Positions 8,050-17,280 of a stretch of 64,000 nt of DNA are shown piece by piece (position 1 is the stretch's first letter; each line of letters opens with the position of its first letter). The notes beneath the pieces were generated by a model. It did not search any database, was not told the DNA's origin, and was given only the letters and a program-made list of their open reading frames with translations. The position numbers and the translations under genes are program-made. The stretch covers positions 235,081-299,080 of the forward strand of contig JAJEGJ010000104.1 of NCBI GenBank assembly GCA_022819905.1, in the 5' to 3' direction. This DNA comes from Alphaproteobacteria bacterium (lineage in GTDB: Bacteria > Pseudomonadota > Alphaproteobacteria > TMED109).

Positions 8050-8841
8050 ATGTCTGATCATCTTTTGGAATCACGCGACAACGGCGTGGCATGGCTCACC
8101 CTGAACCGCCCGGACCGCCTGAACGCGATGAGCAACGAGATGCTGGATGGCCTCCTTGCCTCCATGCTTCGATTGGCTGCGGATGAGGAAGTCGGCTGTG
8201 TCGTGCTGACCGGAGCGGGACGCGGATTCTGCGCCGGCGGTGACGTCAAGGGCATGGCGCAGGGGTCACTTCGGGAAGCCAGCCTCGAGGGCCGGATGCA
8301 GGCGCTGCGGCGGAGGATGGAAGTCAGCCGCGTGATCTACGAGATGCCGAAGCCGGTGGTAGCCATGGTTCGCGGTCCCGCTGCCGGGGCCGGGCTTTCG
8401 GTGGCCCTGGCCTGCGACCTCCGAATTGCCGACGAGACCGCGCTGATGACCACTGCGTTTGCACAGGTCGGGCTGTCCGGCGACTTCGGTGGATCCTGGT
8501 TCTTGTCCCGGCTGGTGGGTGCGGGCAAGGCCAAGGAACTCTATCTCACGGCCGCCCGGCTCACGGCATCCGACGCTCTTGCGCTGGGGATCCTCAATCG
8601 CGTGGTGGCCAGTGACGCCCTCGAAGCCGAAACCCGGGCCCTGGCGGAGGGGTTGGCCTCGGGGCCCCGCGTCGCGCTGGGCTACATGAAGCAGAATCTC
8701 AACGGCGCCTGGACGGCTTCCCTGTCCGAGACGCTGGACATGGAGGCCCGCAATCACACGCGTTCGGGCTTTACCGAGGATCATCTGGAGGCCTCCAAGG
8801 CCTTCGTCGAGAAGCGGAAGCCTTTGTTCAGCGGCCGCTAG
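8050..8841 (+). CDS. Enoyl-CoA hydratase/isomerase family protein, PaaG-like
   Basis: A 263-residue crotonase-fold protein. The oxyanion-hole segments are GAGRGFCAGGDVKG (about 55-68) and PAAGAG (110-115). The second acidic residue of classical hydratases is replaced by an S-G-D-F-G-G-S-W segment with D145, the arrangement seen in PaaG-type isomerases rather than in double-Glu enoyl-CoA hydratases. A role in CoA-thioester degradation, for example isomerisation of an unsaturated or epoxy acyl-CoA, is likely but the substrate is unknown. GGAGG lies about 10 bases upstream of ATG 8050. It is convergent with the cytochrome b561 gene. Confidence 0.85.
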   Translation: MSDHLLESRDNGVAWLTLNRPDRLNAMSNEMLDGLLASMLRLAADEEVGCVVLTGAGRGFCAGGDVKGMAQGSLREASLEGRMQALRRRMEVSRVIYEMPKPVVAMVRGPAAGAGLSVALACDLRIADETALMTTAFAQVGLSGDFGGSWFLSRLVGAGKAKELYLTAARLTASDALALGILNRVVASDALEAETRALAEGLASGPRVALGYMKQNLNGAWTASLSETLDMEARNHTRSGFTEDHLEASKAFVEKRKPLFSGR

Positions 8842-8898
8842 CCGCCGGTGCGCTTGCCGGATCCGGCACCCTGGCGGGACCGGGACAGCCCGGCGGAA

Positions 8899-9435
8899 TC
8901 AGAGCATCCGCTTGAGCGTGCCGTGCTTGTCGACAAATTGGTGCTTGAGGGCGGCGCCGGCGTGGATGACCACTACCGGGAGGAGTCCGTAGGCGACAGC
9001 CGCGTGCACGCCGATGGCCAGATCACGCAGGGTTTCCGACCGCGGGAAGATGGCCGGAATCACGAACAGATCGAGAAACGGAAATCCGGAGCCGGCCGAG
9101 GTCGAGATCACGTAGCCGGAGGCCGGAAGGGCAAAGATGGCGCACAGCAGCAGGGCGTGGGTGAGGCGCGCCCCGTGTCGTTCCCAGTCTCGGAGTTCGG
9201 CCTGGAGCGGCGGGGACGGCGATACGAACTTCCAGACCGTGAACAGGACGCCCAATCCCAGCACGGCCATTCCCAGCGAGCGATGCAGCGACAACGCCAG
9301 GTTGTACCGGCTGTCGAGGTAGCTCAGGTCCACCATCCAGGCGCCGAGCGCGGTCAGGCCGATGATGCCCGCCGCCAGGAGCCAGTGAAGAAGCTTGCTC
9401 GCCAGGCCGTAGCTGCTTTCGGTGTTGGACAGCAC
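8899..9435 (-). CDS. Cytochrome b561 family membrane protein
   Basis: A 178-residue protein with four predicted membrane helices, at about 15-35, 48-68, 90-112 and 140-163. Histidines at H17, H51, H93, H144, H158 and H165 include the expected heme b ligands in helices 1, 2 and 4. The family (CybB type) moves electrons in the inner membrane, often oxidising ubiquinol. The reading frame begins with GTG and lacks a strong Shine-Dalgarno site. It starts 21 bases after the YceI gene, so translation is probably linked. The cytochrome b561/YceI pairing is common, though its purpose is not firmly established. Confidence 0.88.
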   Translation of the reverse strand: MLSNTESSYGLASKLLHWLLAAGIIGLTALGAWMVDLSYLDSRYNLALSLHRSLGMAVLGLGVLFTVWKFVSPSPPLQAELRDWERHGARLTHALLLCAIFALPASGYVISTSAGSGFPFLDLFVIPAIFPRSETLRDLAIGVHAAVAYGLLPVVVIHAGAALKHQFVDKHGTLKRML

Positions 9436-9456
9436 GACGTGGTGGCGGGCGCCGCG

Positions 9457-10047
9457 CTACTGCCGGATCGCCTCGAGCATCAGGTGGATTTCGACTTCCT
9501 CCGCCGCCGGACCCAGGTTGTAGTCCATGCCGAAGTCCCGGCGTTTGAGCACATAGGTGCCTTCGAAGCCTGCGCGGTAGCCTCCCCAGGGATCACTCCC
9601 TTCACCGATCAGGCGGACGGGGAACGAGATGGATTTCGTTACCCCGAGCAGGGTCAGGTCTCCGGTCAGGGTGCCGCCGTCCGCGTTCCCCTGGAATCCG
9701 GTGCTGACGAAGGTCACCTCGGGGAACTCGTCCACGTTGAAGAAATCCTCGTTGCGCAGGTGCTTGTCCCGTTCCGCATGATTGGTGTCGAGGCTGGCGG
9801 CATCAATCGTGACCCGGATGCTCTGCGCGTCCGGCCCGGATTGCGGATCGTAGGTCATGCTTCCCTCGAAGCGATTGAAGCGACCGACCAGCCAGCTGAA
9901 GCCCAGGTGCTGGGTCCGAAATTGAATGAACGAGTGGCTTGGATCGACCGTGTATTCCGCCGCGCTCGCTGGAATGGCCGGACCTGTGGAGAGGATGGCA
10001 GCCAGCCCGGCGGCCAGGAGGAGGGGCGTGGTGGTTCGATACGTCAT
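9457..10047 (-). CDS. YceI family periplasmic protein
   Basis: A 196-residue protein with a signal peptide (about 1-29, cleavage near P-A-S-A-A) followed by a YceI lipocalin-like domain. Visible family landmarks are YTVDPSHS, FQFRTQHLGFSW and GDLTLLGVTK. YceI proteins bind long isoprenoid or lipid-like ligands in the periplasm. The gene lies upstream of and in tandem with cytochrome b561, suggesting a shared quinone or isoprenoid-related redox role. The ribosome binding site is weak. It is divergent from the small gene at 10181, and the roughly 130 bases between should hold both promoters. Confidence 0.9.
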   Translation of the reverse strand: MTYRTTTPLLLAAGLAAILSTGPAIPASAAEYTVDPSHSFIQFRTQHLGFSWLVGRFNRFEGSMTYDPQSGPDAQSIRVTIDAASLDTNHAERDKHLRNEDFFNVDEFPEVTFVSTGFQGNADGGTLTGDLTLLGVTKSISFPVRLIGEGSDPWGGYRAGFEGTYVLKRRDFGMDYNLGPAAEEVEIHLMLEAIRQ

Positions 10048-10180
10048 GGGGGCACGGCGGTTCCGGGGCAGGATGGCCTGAGACTAGCAAGCAGGCAGGC
10101 GGCGGGCATGGTGATCCGACGCCGCCCCGCCAACCGGCGCCGGTCGGTTCGGCGAATAGGCAGTGGTATGCTAAGCGTCT

Positions 10181-10387
10181 ATGTCTTTTGTCGGACCAGT
10201 TGTGCGTCTACTGCTTCGCCGGGCGGCGGCGGATCCGCGTGTTCGGAAGGCAGCCGCTGAGACTGCTGCCTCGGCAGTTCGCGAGGCGCGCGACATCGTC
10301 AACGACCCGTCGCCGGCCCGAAAACTCGGACGCCTTGCCGGCCGCGCGAAGCGGCGGCTTTCGGAGGCCGTGCGGAGCGACGACTAA
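10181..10387 (+). CDS. Small basic hypothetical protein
   Basis: A 68-residue Ala/Arg-rich protein with a short hydrophobic start (SFVGPVVRLLLRR) and an amphipathic helical remainder. The pattern of DPRVRKAAAE and ARKLGRLAGRAKRR resembles short uncharacterised proteobacterial proteins; no function is known. Its stop is two bases before the GTG of the outer-membrane channel gene, so it is the likely first gene of the efflux operon. A membrane-associated role beside the pump is possible but unsupported. Confidence 0.55.
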   Translation: MSFVGPVVRLLLRRAAADPRVRKAAAETAASAVREARDIVNDPSPARKLGRLAGRAKRRLSEAVRSDD

Positions 10388-10389
10388 CT

Positions 10390-11760
10390 GTGCGGGGTCA
10401 GGTTCGCGTGTACTGGAGGCTCGGGCTGGCGGTCGCTTGCGCGCTGGTCCTCGCTGCATGCAACAGCCCGGAGGTGCCGCCCAAGCCCTTAAACCCTGAG
10501 GTTGCCGCATTTGATCGTCTCCAGATGGCGTTGCCTGGCGGCGATGGGCCGATCGACGCGGAAGCCCTGGTGCTGGCTGCTATCGAGTACGCACCGTCCC
10601 GCCGCCGGGCAGAGGCCCGATTGGCCCACATGGCTGCGTCCGTGCAGTTGACGCAGGTTAATCAGCCGTTCCTGTATGCACCGGAGGTCGAGTACCACAC
10701 GGAAGGGGCGCCCTGGACCCTGGGATTGTCGGTCGAACGACCCTTTACCCGCGAAGCCCTGCGGACAGCTCGAACCGACGCAGCGGTCGCCGAACGCGTA
10801 GCGGCGCAATGGGTTCTCGAGCGCGTGGGTTGGGAGGTACGCGACCATGTTCTGAAGGCGCTTGTGCGCATTGAGCACACGCGCCATGAAATCGCCTTTG
10901 CCGAGGAAGATGTTGAACTGCGGACGCAAGTGGAGGCGATGCTGCAGCAGGGGCTTCAGGCTGGCGTGTCGCGCCTGGCAGATGCCCAGCGAGCAGCTGC
11001 CCTTGCGCAGCAGGCCAGGCTGGCGCTCGACGCGGCGCGTTCGCGGGCGGCGGAGGCAGAGACGGCACTCGCCGCGGGCCTTGGCGTGTCGCGGCTGGCG
11101 GTTCAGGGACGTGAAATCAGGCCGCCGGTCGGCGAGTTGCTGCCGTCGCGAATCGACCCCGCCCAGTTCGACGCGATGCTTCGCCGAGCCCTGGTGCGCC
11201 GTTCCGATGTGCTGGTGAAGATTGCCGCCTACGGCGCGGCCGAGGCGAGGCTCCGGGTGACGCTGGCCGAGCTGACGCCCGATATCACCTTGGGGCCAGG
11301 CATCCTTTGGGACCAGAAGGACTTTGTGCTGCGTCTCGGCGGCGCCATCGTGCCGGTGCCCGAGATCACGGATGCGCGGGTCGCGATCGCGCTGGCACAC
11401 CGGGACGAGGCGCGCTTGGCATTCGAAGAGATGCAGGCACAGGTCCTCGCCGAGGCCGAATCGGCGTGGTCCCAGTTGGCCACGGCGGGCCGGGAATCGG
11501 CATCGGCGGAAGCCGAAATCACCGCTGCCGGCGAGTACGCTGCGCAAACCGCGACGGCGATCCGTCAGCGCACGTTGCCGGCTGCGGCCAAACCTGACGC
11601 GGATCTTCGGTTGCTCGCGGCCCGCAGGGCGGCGGCGGCGGCGGAGTTGCGCAGGCAAATGGCCTTGATCAATCTGGAATTTGCGATGGAGCGGATCTTC
11701 AGCGACGATTCGGCTCCGCGCGGCGCCCCCTGGCACCGCCCATCGCGGGATGAACAATGA
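10390..11760 (+). CDS. Outer-membrane efflux lipoprotein, TolC family
   Basis: A 456-residue TolC/CusC-type outer-membrane channel. The N-terminus is a lipoprotein signal with a lipobox L-A-A-C at C24, so the mature protein should be acylated. Two long Ala/Glu/Arg-rich helical hairpin regions (about 130-230 and 330-440) fit the coiled-coil barrel of the family. It starts with GTG at 10390, directly after the small gene, and overlaps the adaptor gene. With the adaptor and RND pump it should form a tripartite efflux system, probably for metal cations given the CzcA-like pump. Confidence 0.85.
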   Translation: MRGQVRVYWRLGLAVACALVLAACNSPEVPPKPLNPEVAAFDRLQMALPGGDGPIDAEALVLAAIEYAPSRRRAEARLAHMAASVQLTQVNQPFLYAPEVEYHTEGAPWTLGLSVERPFTREALRTARTDAAVAERVAAQWVLERVGWEVRDHVLKALVRIEHTRHEIAFAEEDVELRTQVEAMLQQGLQAGVSRLADAQRAAALAQQARLALDAARSRAAEAETALAAGLGVSRLAVQGREIRPPVGELLPSRIDPAQFDAMLRRALVRRSDVLVKIAAYGAAEARLRVTLAELTPDITLGPGILWDQKDFVLRLGGAIVPVPEITDARVAIALAHRDEARLAFEEMQAQVLAEAESAWSQLATAGRESASAEAEITAAGEYAAQTATAIRQRTLPAAAKPDADLRLLAARRAAAAAELRRQMALINLEFAMERIFSDDSAPRGAPWHRPSRDEQ

Positions 11761-12907
11761 AACCCGCCGCACTGGACCGATGCGCGTAGTTCTCGCCCTG
11801 ATTGCCGCGTTTGCGGGGGGTTATGCAGCCGTGTACGGGCTGCAGCGCTTCGCCCCGGACGAGGTTCTGGCTGCGGTGAGCTTCGGACTGCTGCCGACCG
11901 CGTTGGTCGAAGATCGCGCGGATTCCGACGTCGACGGCCTGGACTTGGCACGCGACGATGACGATGACGACGATGGTGACGACGACGATGCACCGGTCGC
12001 GCTGCTGGAGATTCGTGACGACGAACGCGTCCTGATTTTTCCGTCCGGCGTGGCCGAAGCGAACGGGGTCGTGACGGCGCCCGTGCGGGCTGCGAACTGG
12101 GTCGAGCGCTACACGAAACTTGGGACCGTCCTCGATGTTGCGTCCCTTCTCCAAGATGTTGCCGCCTTGCGCGGCACGGAACTGGTGCTCGGCCAGTCTG
12201 AGGCCCGGCTTGAGCCGCTGCGGAATCGACTCGAGCGCCTTCGGCAGGCCTACGACACCGGATTGGTCCTGCTGGCCGACGTTGATCTGGCTGAACGCAC
12301 CTTGCGTGACGAGCAAATGATCCTGGCGGAGCACACGGCCGCACGCGCGCACACCCTGCGGGAGATTCGGCACGGTTGGGGCGCGTATTTCGCGGAGGCG
12401 GCCGCCGCCCGCTCAACCCTCCTCGAAGCGTTGGCGGACCGAACCCGGGCGCTGGTACAGGTGTCGCTGCCCGAACCGCTCAGCGGGCGCGGCTTCCACG
12501 CGGAAATTCAAGCCGGCGATGCCGTCCGTCCGGCGGAACCGGTCGGGCCCGGTTACGCCGAGATCGCCGGAATGGGCCCAGATGCGGTGGTGCTGTTGGC
12601 CGAAGGTGCCGGCCTGCGTCCGGGCCTCCGGGTCGAGGTCACATTCCAAGCAACGGAAGGCTTCGAATCGGGATTCGTGCTGCCGACCGGAGCCGTCTTG
12701 TTCCACGGCGACGGCATCTGGGCTTATCGCGACCTGGGCGACGGACGCTTCCACCGCCTGCCTCTGAGCGGGCTCCGGCGCCTTGACCGCAGCTGGTTTG
12801 TCCCGACGTCAGTCCTGGCCGCCGACGCCCGCGTCGTGATTCGGGGCGGACAGATGCTCTTGGCCGAGGAGTTCCGGGCGGAGATCATGCGCGAGGACGA
12901 CGACTGA
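11750..12907 (+). CDS. RND efflux periplasmic adaptor with poly-Asp tract
   Basis: A 385-residue membrane fusion protein. A membrane anchor (about 11-30) is followed at residues 69-80 by an almost unbroken Asp run, interrupted only by G76. Then come a barrel-sandwich and helical hairpin region (110-230) and beta-barrel domains ending in E-D-D-D. Its position between a TolC-type gene and a CzcA-like gene gives the role: linking pump to channel. The Asp tract is unusual and could gather divalent cations. ATG 11750 overlaps the channel stop by 11 bases; ATG 11780 is an alternative. Sequence similarity to well-known adaptors is low, so placement leans on context. Confidence 0.75.
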   Translation: MNNETRRTGPMRVVLALIAAFAGGYAAVYGLQRFAPDEVLAAVSFGLLPTALVEDRADSDVDGLDLARDDDDDDDGDDDDAPVALLEIRDDERVLIFPSGVAEANGVVTAPVRAANWVERYTKLGTVLDVASLLQDVAALRGTELVLGQSEARLEPLRNRLERLRQAYDTGLVLLADVDLAERTLRDEQMILAEHTAARAHTLREIRHGWGAYFAEAAAARSTLLEALADRTRALVQVSLPEPLSGRGFHAEIQAGDAVRPAEPVGPGYAEIAGMGPDAVVLLAEGAGLRPGLRVEVTFQATEGFESGFVLPTGAVLFHGDGIWAYRDLGDGRFHRLPLSGLRRLDRSWFVPTSVLAADARVVIRGGQMLLAEEFRAEIMREDDD

Positions 12908-12911
12908 ATTC

Positions 12912-15900
12912 GTGCTCGGTCTGATCGTCAAGTTCTCGATCCGGCATCCAGGCGTGGTGGTGACACTTGCCGCCGCGTTGGTCACGGCGGGGTTGTGGCG
13001 CCTGTCCGAGGGCGCCTTCGACATATTTCCGGAGTTTGCGCCTCGGCAAGTCATCGTTCAAACCGAAGCACCCGGTTTGACGGCCGAACAGGTGGAAACC
13101 GGCGTCACTCGCCCGCTTGAGGAGGTTCTCAGGGGGTTGCCGCGCCTGATCGGGACGTTCTCCGAATCGATCAGCGGCTTGTCGATCGTGAACCTGACGT
13201 TCGAGGACGGTACCCGGGACGAGATCAACCGGGCTGCCGTCGCCGCCCGGCTTGCGGTCGCGTCCGGGCAGCTTCACCGTTCGGCCGCCACGCCTACGAT
13301 CGTTCCGCTTTCCTCCAGCGCGGCCACCGTCATGACGCTTGGATTTACGGCCGAACGGGCGCCCGAACGCCTTCGGTCCACGGTCGAGCGGGTCGTGCTG
13401 CCGCACCTGTTGGAGATTCCCGGCGTGGCTGACGTCAATGTCTTCGGCGGCCAGATCGAAGCGCTCCAGATCCGGCCCGACCCTGAGCGCCTGCGGCGTG
13501 CGGGCGTGACGATTGGCGAACTGACGGAAGCAGTACGGGCCGCTGGCTACCGGGGCAGCGGGCGGGTCGATACGCCCAACCAGACACTTGCCGTCGTGGT
13601 GGGCGAGGGCGCGCTGTCGGTGGCAGCCCTCCGGTCTCTCAACATCGCCCGGGCCGACGGCACGCGCATTCCTCTCGCCGACATCGCCGACATCGGGTTC
13701 GGCGCCTCTCACCCGATCAGCATGGCGACCGTCGGCGGCGAGCCCGCCGTGCTGCTCATGATTATCGGTCAGTTCCAGTCAAGCACCGTAGCCGTGACCC
13801 GCGGGCTGGATCAGGCGCTCGATGACCTGACACCGGCCCTCGCCTCGATCGGGATTTTCATCCATCGCGACCTCTTTCGCCCGGCCCATTACGTTGAACG
13901 TTCGGTTGCCAACATTTCCGCCCACCTTGCGATTGGTGCCGGGCTGGTTGTGCTGGTGTTGCTGGTGTTCCTCTTCGACGTGCGGGCCGCAATCATTACC
14001 GCCAGCGCGATCCCGGTGTCCCTGATCGCCGCCGGGCTGGGCATGCTGGAGACCGGCACGACCTTCAACATCATGGTCATCGGCGGGCTGGCCATCGCCT
14101 TGGGCGAAGTGGTCGACGACGCCATCATCGATACCGAGAACATCATGCGGCGCCTTCGCCAGGCGCTGACGCGTCCGGCGCCGGTCCGTGCCGACGACGT
14201 GGTGTTCGATGCTTCGATGGAGGTCCGGAGTTCGATGGTGCATGCAAGCGCCATCGTCATGCTCGTGTTTGTGCCGCTGTTCGCGGTCTCCGGCGTGGCG
14301 GGCCGCATGTTCGCCCCGCTGGGTCTGGCTTACATCCTCGCGATCTTTGCTTCCCTGGTGGTCGCGCTCACACTGACCCCGGCGCTTTGCCGGGTACTGC
14401 TGGCCTCGCGCGGCGCGTACCGGGTGCCCCCGCTCATTCGGTGGATCACGCCTGTCTACGCGTGGATCCTGCGCCTGCTGGGCAGGGTTCCCGGCCTGAC
14501 CGTTGCGGTGGCCCTCGGTGGCTCGCTCTTCGGCGTGGCGCTTCTGCCCGGGCTCGGCAGCGCGTTCCTGCCCGAGCTGCGTGAGGGTCACTACATGATT
14601 CACACGTCGGGGCTGCCCGGGACCTCGCTGGAGGAAACCATCCGCACCGGTACCCGACTCACGCGGCAGGTGCTGCAGGTAGAGGGTGTACGGTCCATGT
14701 CGCAGTGGGCGGGGCGCGCAGAGCGAGGGGCCGACACGTACGGGAGTCACTACGCAGAATACGAGGTCGAGCTCGATCCACTGTCCGGCGCGGAACAGCA
14801 GGCCGTATTCGATCAGATTCGGGAGATCCTGGACGGTACGCCCGGCATCGCCGCGGAGCTCAACACGTTCCTGATCGAGCGCGTGGATGAAACGGTCTCC
14901 GGTTACGCGGCGCCCCTGGTTGTCCGCATCTTCGGCCCGGATCTGGATGTGCTTGACGCCGCTGCCGCCCGGGTGGCCGACCTGCTGGACGACATCGCCG
15001 GTCTCACGCAGGTACGCGTGCGTGCAGCGCTTGGACGCCCGCAAGCCGAGGTACACCTCGACTGGCAGCGCCTCGGGCAGGCGGGAATCACGCCGGCCGA
15101 AGTGGTGGAGGCCGTCGAAGCGGCCTACGGCGGCCTGCAGGTCGGCACGGTGTTCCGCGACGGTATCCCGGTTCCCGTGACGCTCGTGTTCGAAGCGAGC
15201 GACCGTGCCAATCCGTTCGCATTGGGCGACCTCATGGTGCGCCGCTCGGACGGGATCCTGGAGCCGCTGAGCGCATTCTCAGACGTCCGCATGGGACGGG
15301 GCCGTTACACGATTCTCCGGGACGGCGGCCGCCGGTTGCAGGTGGTTACCGCGCACATGACAGACGCGGATGTGGAAGCGGTGGTACGGCGCGTCGAGGC
15401 GGCGCTTGTCGAAGCGGACGTTCTTCCCAGAGGCGTGTACTTCGATTTGGCGGGGACAGCGCTGGAGCAGCGCCGCTCGCGGTCGGAGCTGGTGTTCGCG
15501 GCGCTGCTGGCTGGAATCGGCATCATGGTGCTGGCCAGAATCGCACTGGGACGAGGGCGGGCGCTTCTATTGGTCCTCGCCAACCTGCCGTTCGCGCTGG
15601 TGGGTGGTGTGGTCGCGGCCTATCTCACGGGCGGCGTGGTCTCGCTCGGCTCCCTGGTGGGTTTCGTCACGCTGTTCGGAATCACGCTGCGCAATTCGAT
15701 CATGCTGGTATCGCACTACCGGCATCTCGTAGTGGTCGAGGGCGCCCCCTGGACGATCGATACCGTGGTTCGCGGCGCGTCGGAGCGTCTCCCGTCAATC
15801 CTCATGACGGCGCTCGTGACGGCGCTGGCGATGCTGCCAATCGCCTTCGACGCGGACAATCCTGGTCACGAGATCATGGGGCCAATGGCGGCAATCATCA

Positions 15901-16034
15901 TTGGCGGGCTGGCGTCGTCCACACTGCTGAACCTCCTGGTCCTGCCGCTGATCATGCAGTTGTTCGGAAGCTTTGAAGCCGAGCGCCGCGAAGCCGAGGC
16001 GCTCTCCGCAAGCCAGACCGCTTACGAGGGCTGA
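12912..16034 (+). CDS. RND efflux pump, CzcA/CusA (heavy-metal) type
   Basis: A 1040-residue RND permease with the usual two halves, each with one plus five membrane helices and a large periplasmic domain. The N-terminal VKFSIRHPGVVV and DIFPEFAP segments match the heavy-metal efflux branch. The proton-relay helix 4 reads G-E-V-V-D-D-A-I with E399, D402, D403, D407 and E409, a variant of the usual CzcA motif. Cation export is inferred; the ion is unknown. GTG start at 12912, four bases after the adaptor stop. The last gene of the efflux operon, convergent with dusA. Confidence 0.9.
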   Translation: MLGLIVKFSIRHPGVVVTLAAALVTAGLWRLSEGAFDIFPEFAPRQVIVQTEAPGLTAEQVETGVTRPLEEVLRGLPRLIGTFSESISGLSIVNLTFEDGTRDEINRAAVAARLAVASGQLHRSAATPTIVPLSSSAATVMTLGFTAERAPERLRSTVERVVLPHLLEIPGVADVNVFGGQIEALQIRPDPERLRRAGVTIGELTEAVRAAGYRGSGRVDTPNQTLAVVVGEGALSVAALRSLNIARADGTRIPLADIADIGFGASHPISMATVGGEPAVLLMIIGQFQSSTVAVTRGLDQALDDLTPALASIGIFIHRDLFRPAHYVERSVANISAHLAIGAGLVVLVLLVFLFDVRAAIITASAIPVSLIAAGLGMLETGTTFNIMVIGGLAIALGEVVDDAIIDTENIMRRLRQALTRPAPVRADDVVFDASMEVRSSMVHASAIVMLVFVPLFAVSGVAGRMFAPLGLAYILAIFASLVVALTLTPALCRVLLASRGAYRVPPLIRWITPVYAWILRLLGRVPGLTVAVALGGSLFGVALLPGLGSAFLPELREGHYMIHTSGLPGTSLEETIRTGTRLTRQVLQVEGVRSMSQWAGRAERGADTYGSHYAEYEVELDPLSGAEQQAVFDQIREILDGTPGIAAELNTFLIERVDETVSGYAAPLVVRIFGPDLDVLDAAAARVADLLDDIAGLTQVRVRAALGRPQAEVHLDWQRLGQAGITPAEVVEAVEAAYGGLQVGTVFRDGIPVPVTLVFEASDRANPFALGDLMVRRSDGILEPLSAFSDVRMGRGRYTILRDGGRRLQVVTAHMTDADVEAVVRRVEAALVEADVLPRGVYFDLAGTALEQRRSRSELVFAALLAGIGIMVLARIALGRGRALLLVLANLPFALVGGVVAAYLTGGVVSLGSLVGFVTLFGITLRNSIMLVSHYRHLVVVEGAPWTIDTVVRGASERLPSILMTALVTALAMLPIAFDADNPGHEIMGPMAAIIIGGLASSTLLNLLVLPLIMQLFGSFEAERREAEALSASQTAYEG

Positions 16035-16086
16035 GGCCAGCGTGGAGGCACCCGGCCGGAGCCCGGGCACCGGCCGAGCCTCAGCC
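16029..16086. repeat. Inverted repeat between convergent genes, possible terminator
   Basis: A 9-bp inverted repeat (16029-16037 with 16078-16086) overlaps the RND stop codon and encloses a very GC-rich segment with internal CCGGCC palindromes. It lies between convergent genes, where a bidirectional terminator is expected. There is no T-run, so termination is only suggested. Confidence 0.35.
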
Positions 16087-16211
16087 GCGGTGGTCGCGGC
16101 GGCAGAGACAGCGTCTCACCGTCATCCTCTGGTTGCCGATGGACGGGGGCGCGCCTGCCGCAGCGACGGCCTCCCGCCAGCTCACAGAGCTTCTTCCACC
16201 GACCCGTGTCG

Positions 16212-17201
16212 TCACGCGGCAGCCATGTAGCCCAGAGCGTCATCGAGCGTCCTGGTTTCCGCCAGCGCCCGACGCCACCGTCGCGCCTTGGGTTGATCTC
16301 GGTATAGCCCCACCAGCGGCCGGGCAACCCGGTGAAAGGGCTCTCCATCGGCGAGCGCGCGGTCCACATACGGGGCATGGGCACGGAGGGCTCCCTCCCT
16401 TGTCGAGGGCAAGGAGGATTCAACCCCGAATACGCGCCGGTCGGCTTCGGTGAACTGCCAAGGATGCTCCCAAGCTGCCCGCCCGATCATGGCGCCGACC
16501 AATCCCTCGGCAAGGAACTGATTGGCTTCGGCGAGCGACAGGATTCCACCGTTGACGACGATGTCGAGGTCTGGCCGCTTTCGGGCGAGGCGCTGGACTC
16601 GAGCGTAGTCGAGCGGCGGGACCGAACGGTTCTGCTTCGGGCTCAGTCCCTTCAGCCAGGCTGAGCGGGCGTGAATGATGAAGCACTTGCATCCGGCTTC
16701 GGCAACCGCGCCGACGAAATCGTCCAGGAACGCGTCGCTGCGTTGGGCATCGAGGCCGATTCGCGCCTTTACCGTGACCGGAAGGCTCGTGCTTTCCACC
16801 ATGGCCCGAACGCATTCGGCCGTGTGCATCGGGGTCCGCATCAGGACGATGCCAAAGCCTCCGTGCTGGACGGAGTGGCTCGGGCAACCGCAATTGAGGT
16901 TGATCTCGCGGTAACCGTAGGCTTCGCCGTAACCCGCCGCGGCCGCCAGGCCGGCGGGGTCGGCGCCCCCCACCTGCAGCGCGACCGGCTGTTCGAGCGG
17001 ATCCAACCGAAGGCTGCGCTCCCGTGGACCTTCAAGGATGGCACCGAGCGGAATCATCTCGGTGTAGAGCAGGGTGTGCCGGGTCAAGAGACGCATGAAA
17101 CGCCGGAAGTGAGAGTCAGTGCGCTGCATCATGGGCGCGACCGACAGCCGCCGATCCAATGCCGCGTGCGCCGGTGATCGCACAGTTGATTCAGCCATCA
17201 T
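16212..17201 (-). CDS. dusA: tRNA-dihydrouridine synthase DusA
   Basis: A 329-residue FMN-dependent tRNA-dihydrouridine synthase. The LSVAPMMQRTDSHFR start and YTEMI are typical of DusA, which reduces U20/U20a in the tRNA D-loop. The catalytic Cys lies in N-C-G-C-P-S. The following H-S-V-Q-H-G-G-F-G segment differs slightly from the usual D-R-V-Q-x-G-x-F-G. The VVNGGI and IGRAAW FMN-phosphate segments are present. Length is normal. Two ATGs (17201 and 17198) follow an AGGAAG; the second has better spacing. It is divergent from livH. Confidence 0.92.
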   Translation of the reverse strand: MMAESTVRSPAHAALDRRLSVAPMMQRTDSHFRRFMRLLTRHTLLYTEMIPLGAILEGPRERSLRLDPLEQPVALQVGGADPAGLAAAAGYGEAYGYREINLNCGCPSHSVQHGGFGIVLMRTPMHTAECVRAMVESTSLPVTVKARIGLDAQRSDAFLDDFVGAVAEAGCKCFIIHARSAWLKGLSPKQNRSVPPLDYARVQRLARKRPDLDIVVNGGILSLAEANQFLAEGLVGAMIGRAAWEHPWQFTEADRRVFGVESSLPSTREGALRAHAPYVDRALADGEPFHRVARPLVGLYRDQPKARRWRRALAETRTLDDALGYMAAA

Positions 17202-17280
17202 CTTCCTGCAATGTGCGGCGATTGCACGGATCGGGACCTGCGCGGCTCGTGCTGTGTGCGCAACGCCGCGGAGACGCGTA

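Noticed and set aside
8848..10260. Long plus-strand frame over the cytochrome b561 and YceI genes
   Set aside because: Antisense to two genes with signal peptide, membrane helices and family motifs; no ribosome binding site.
12885..15056. Long minus-strand frames opposite the RND pump
   Set aside because: They are antisense to a clear RND gene and show no recognisable domain.
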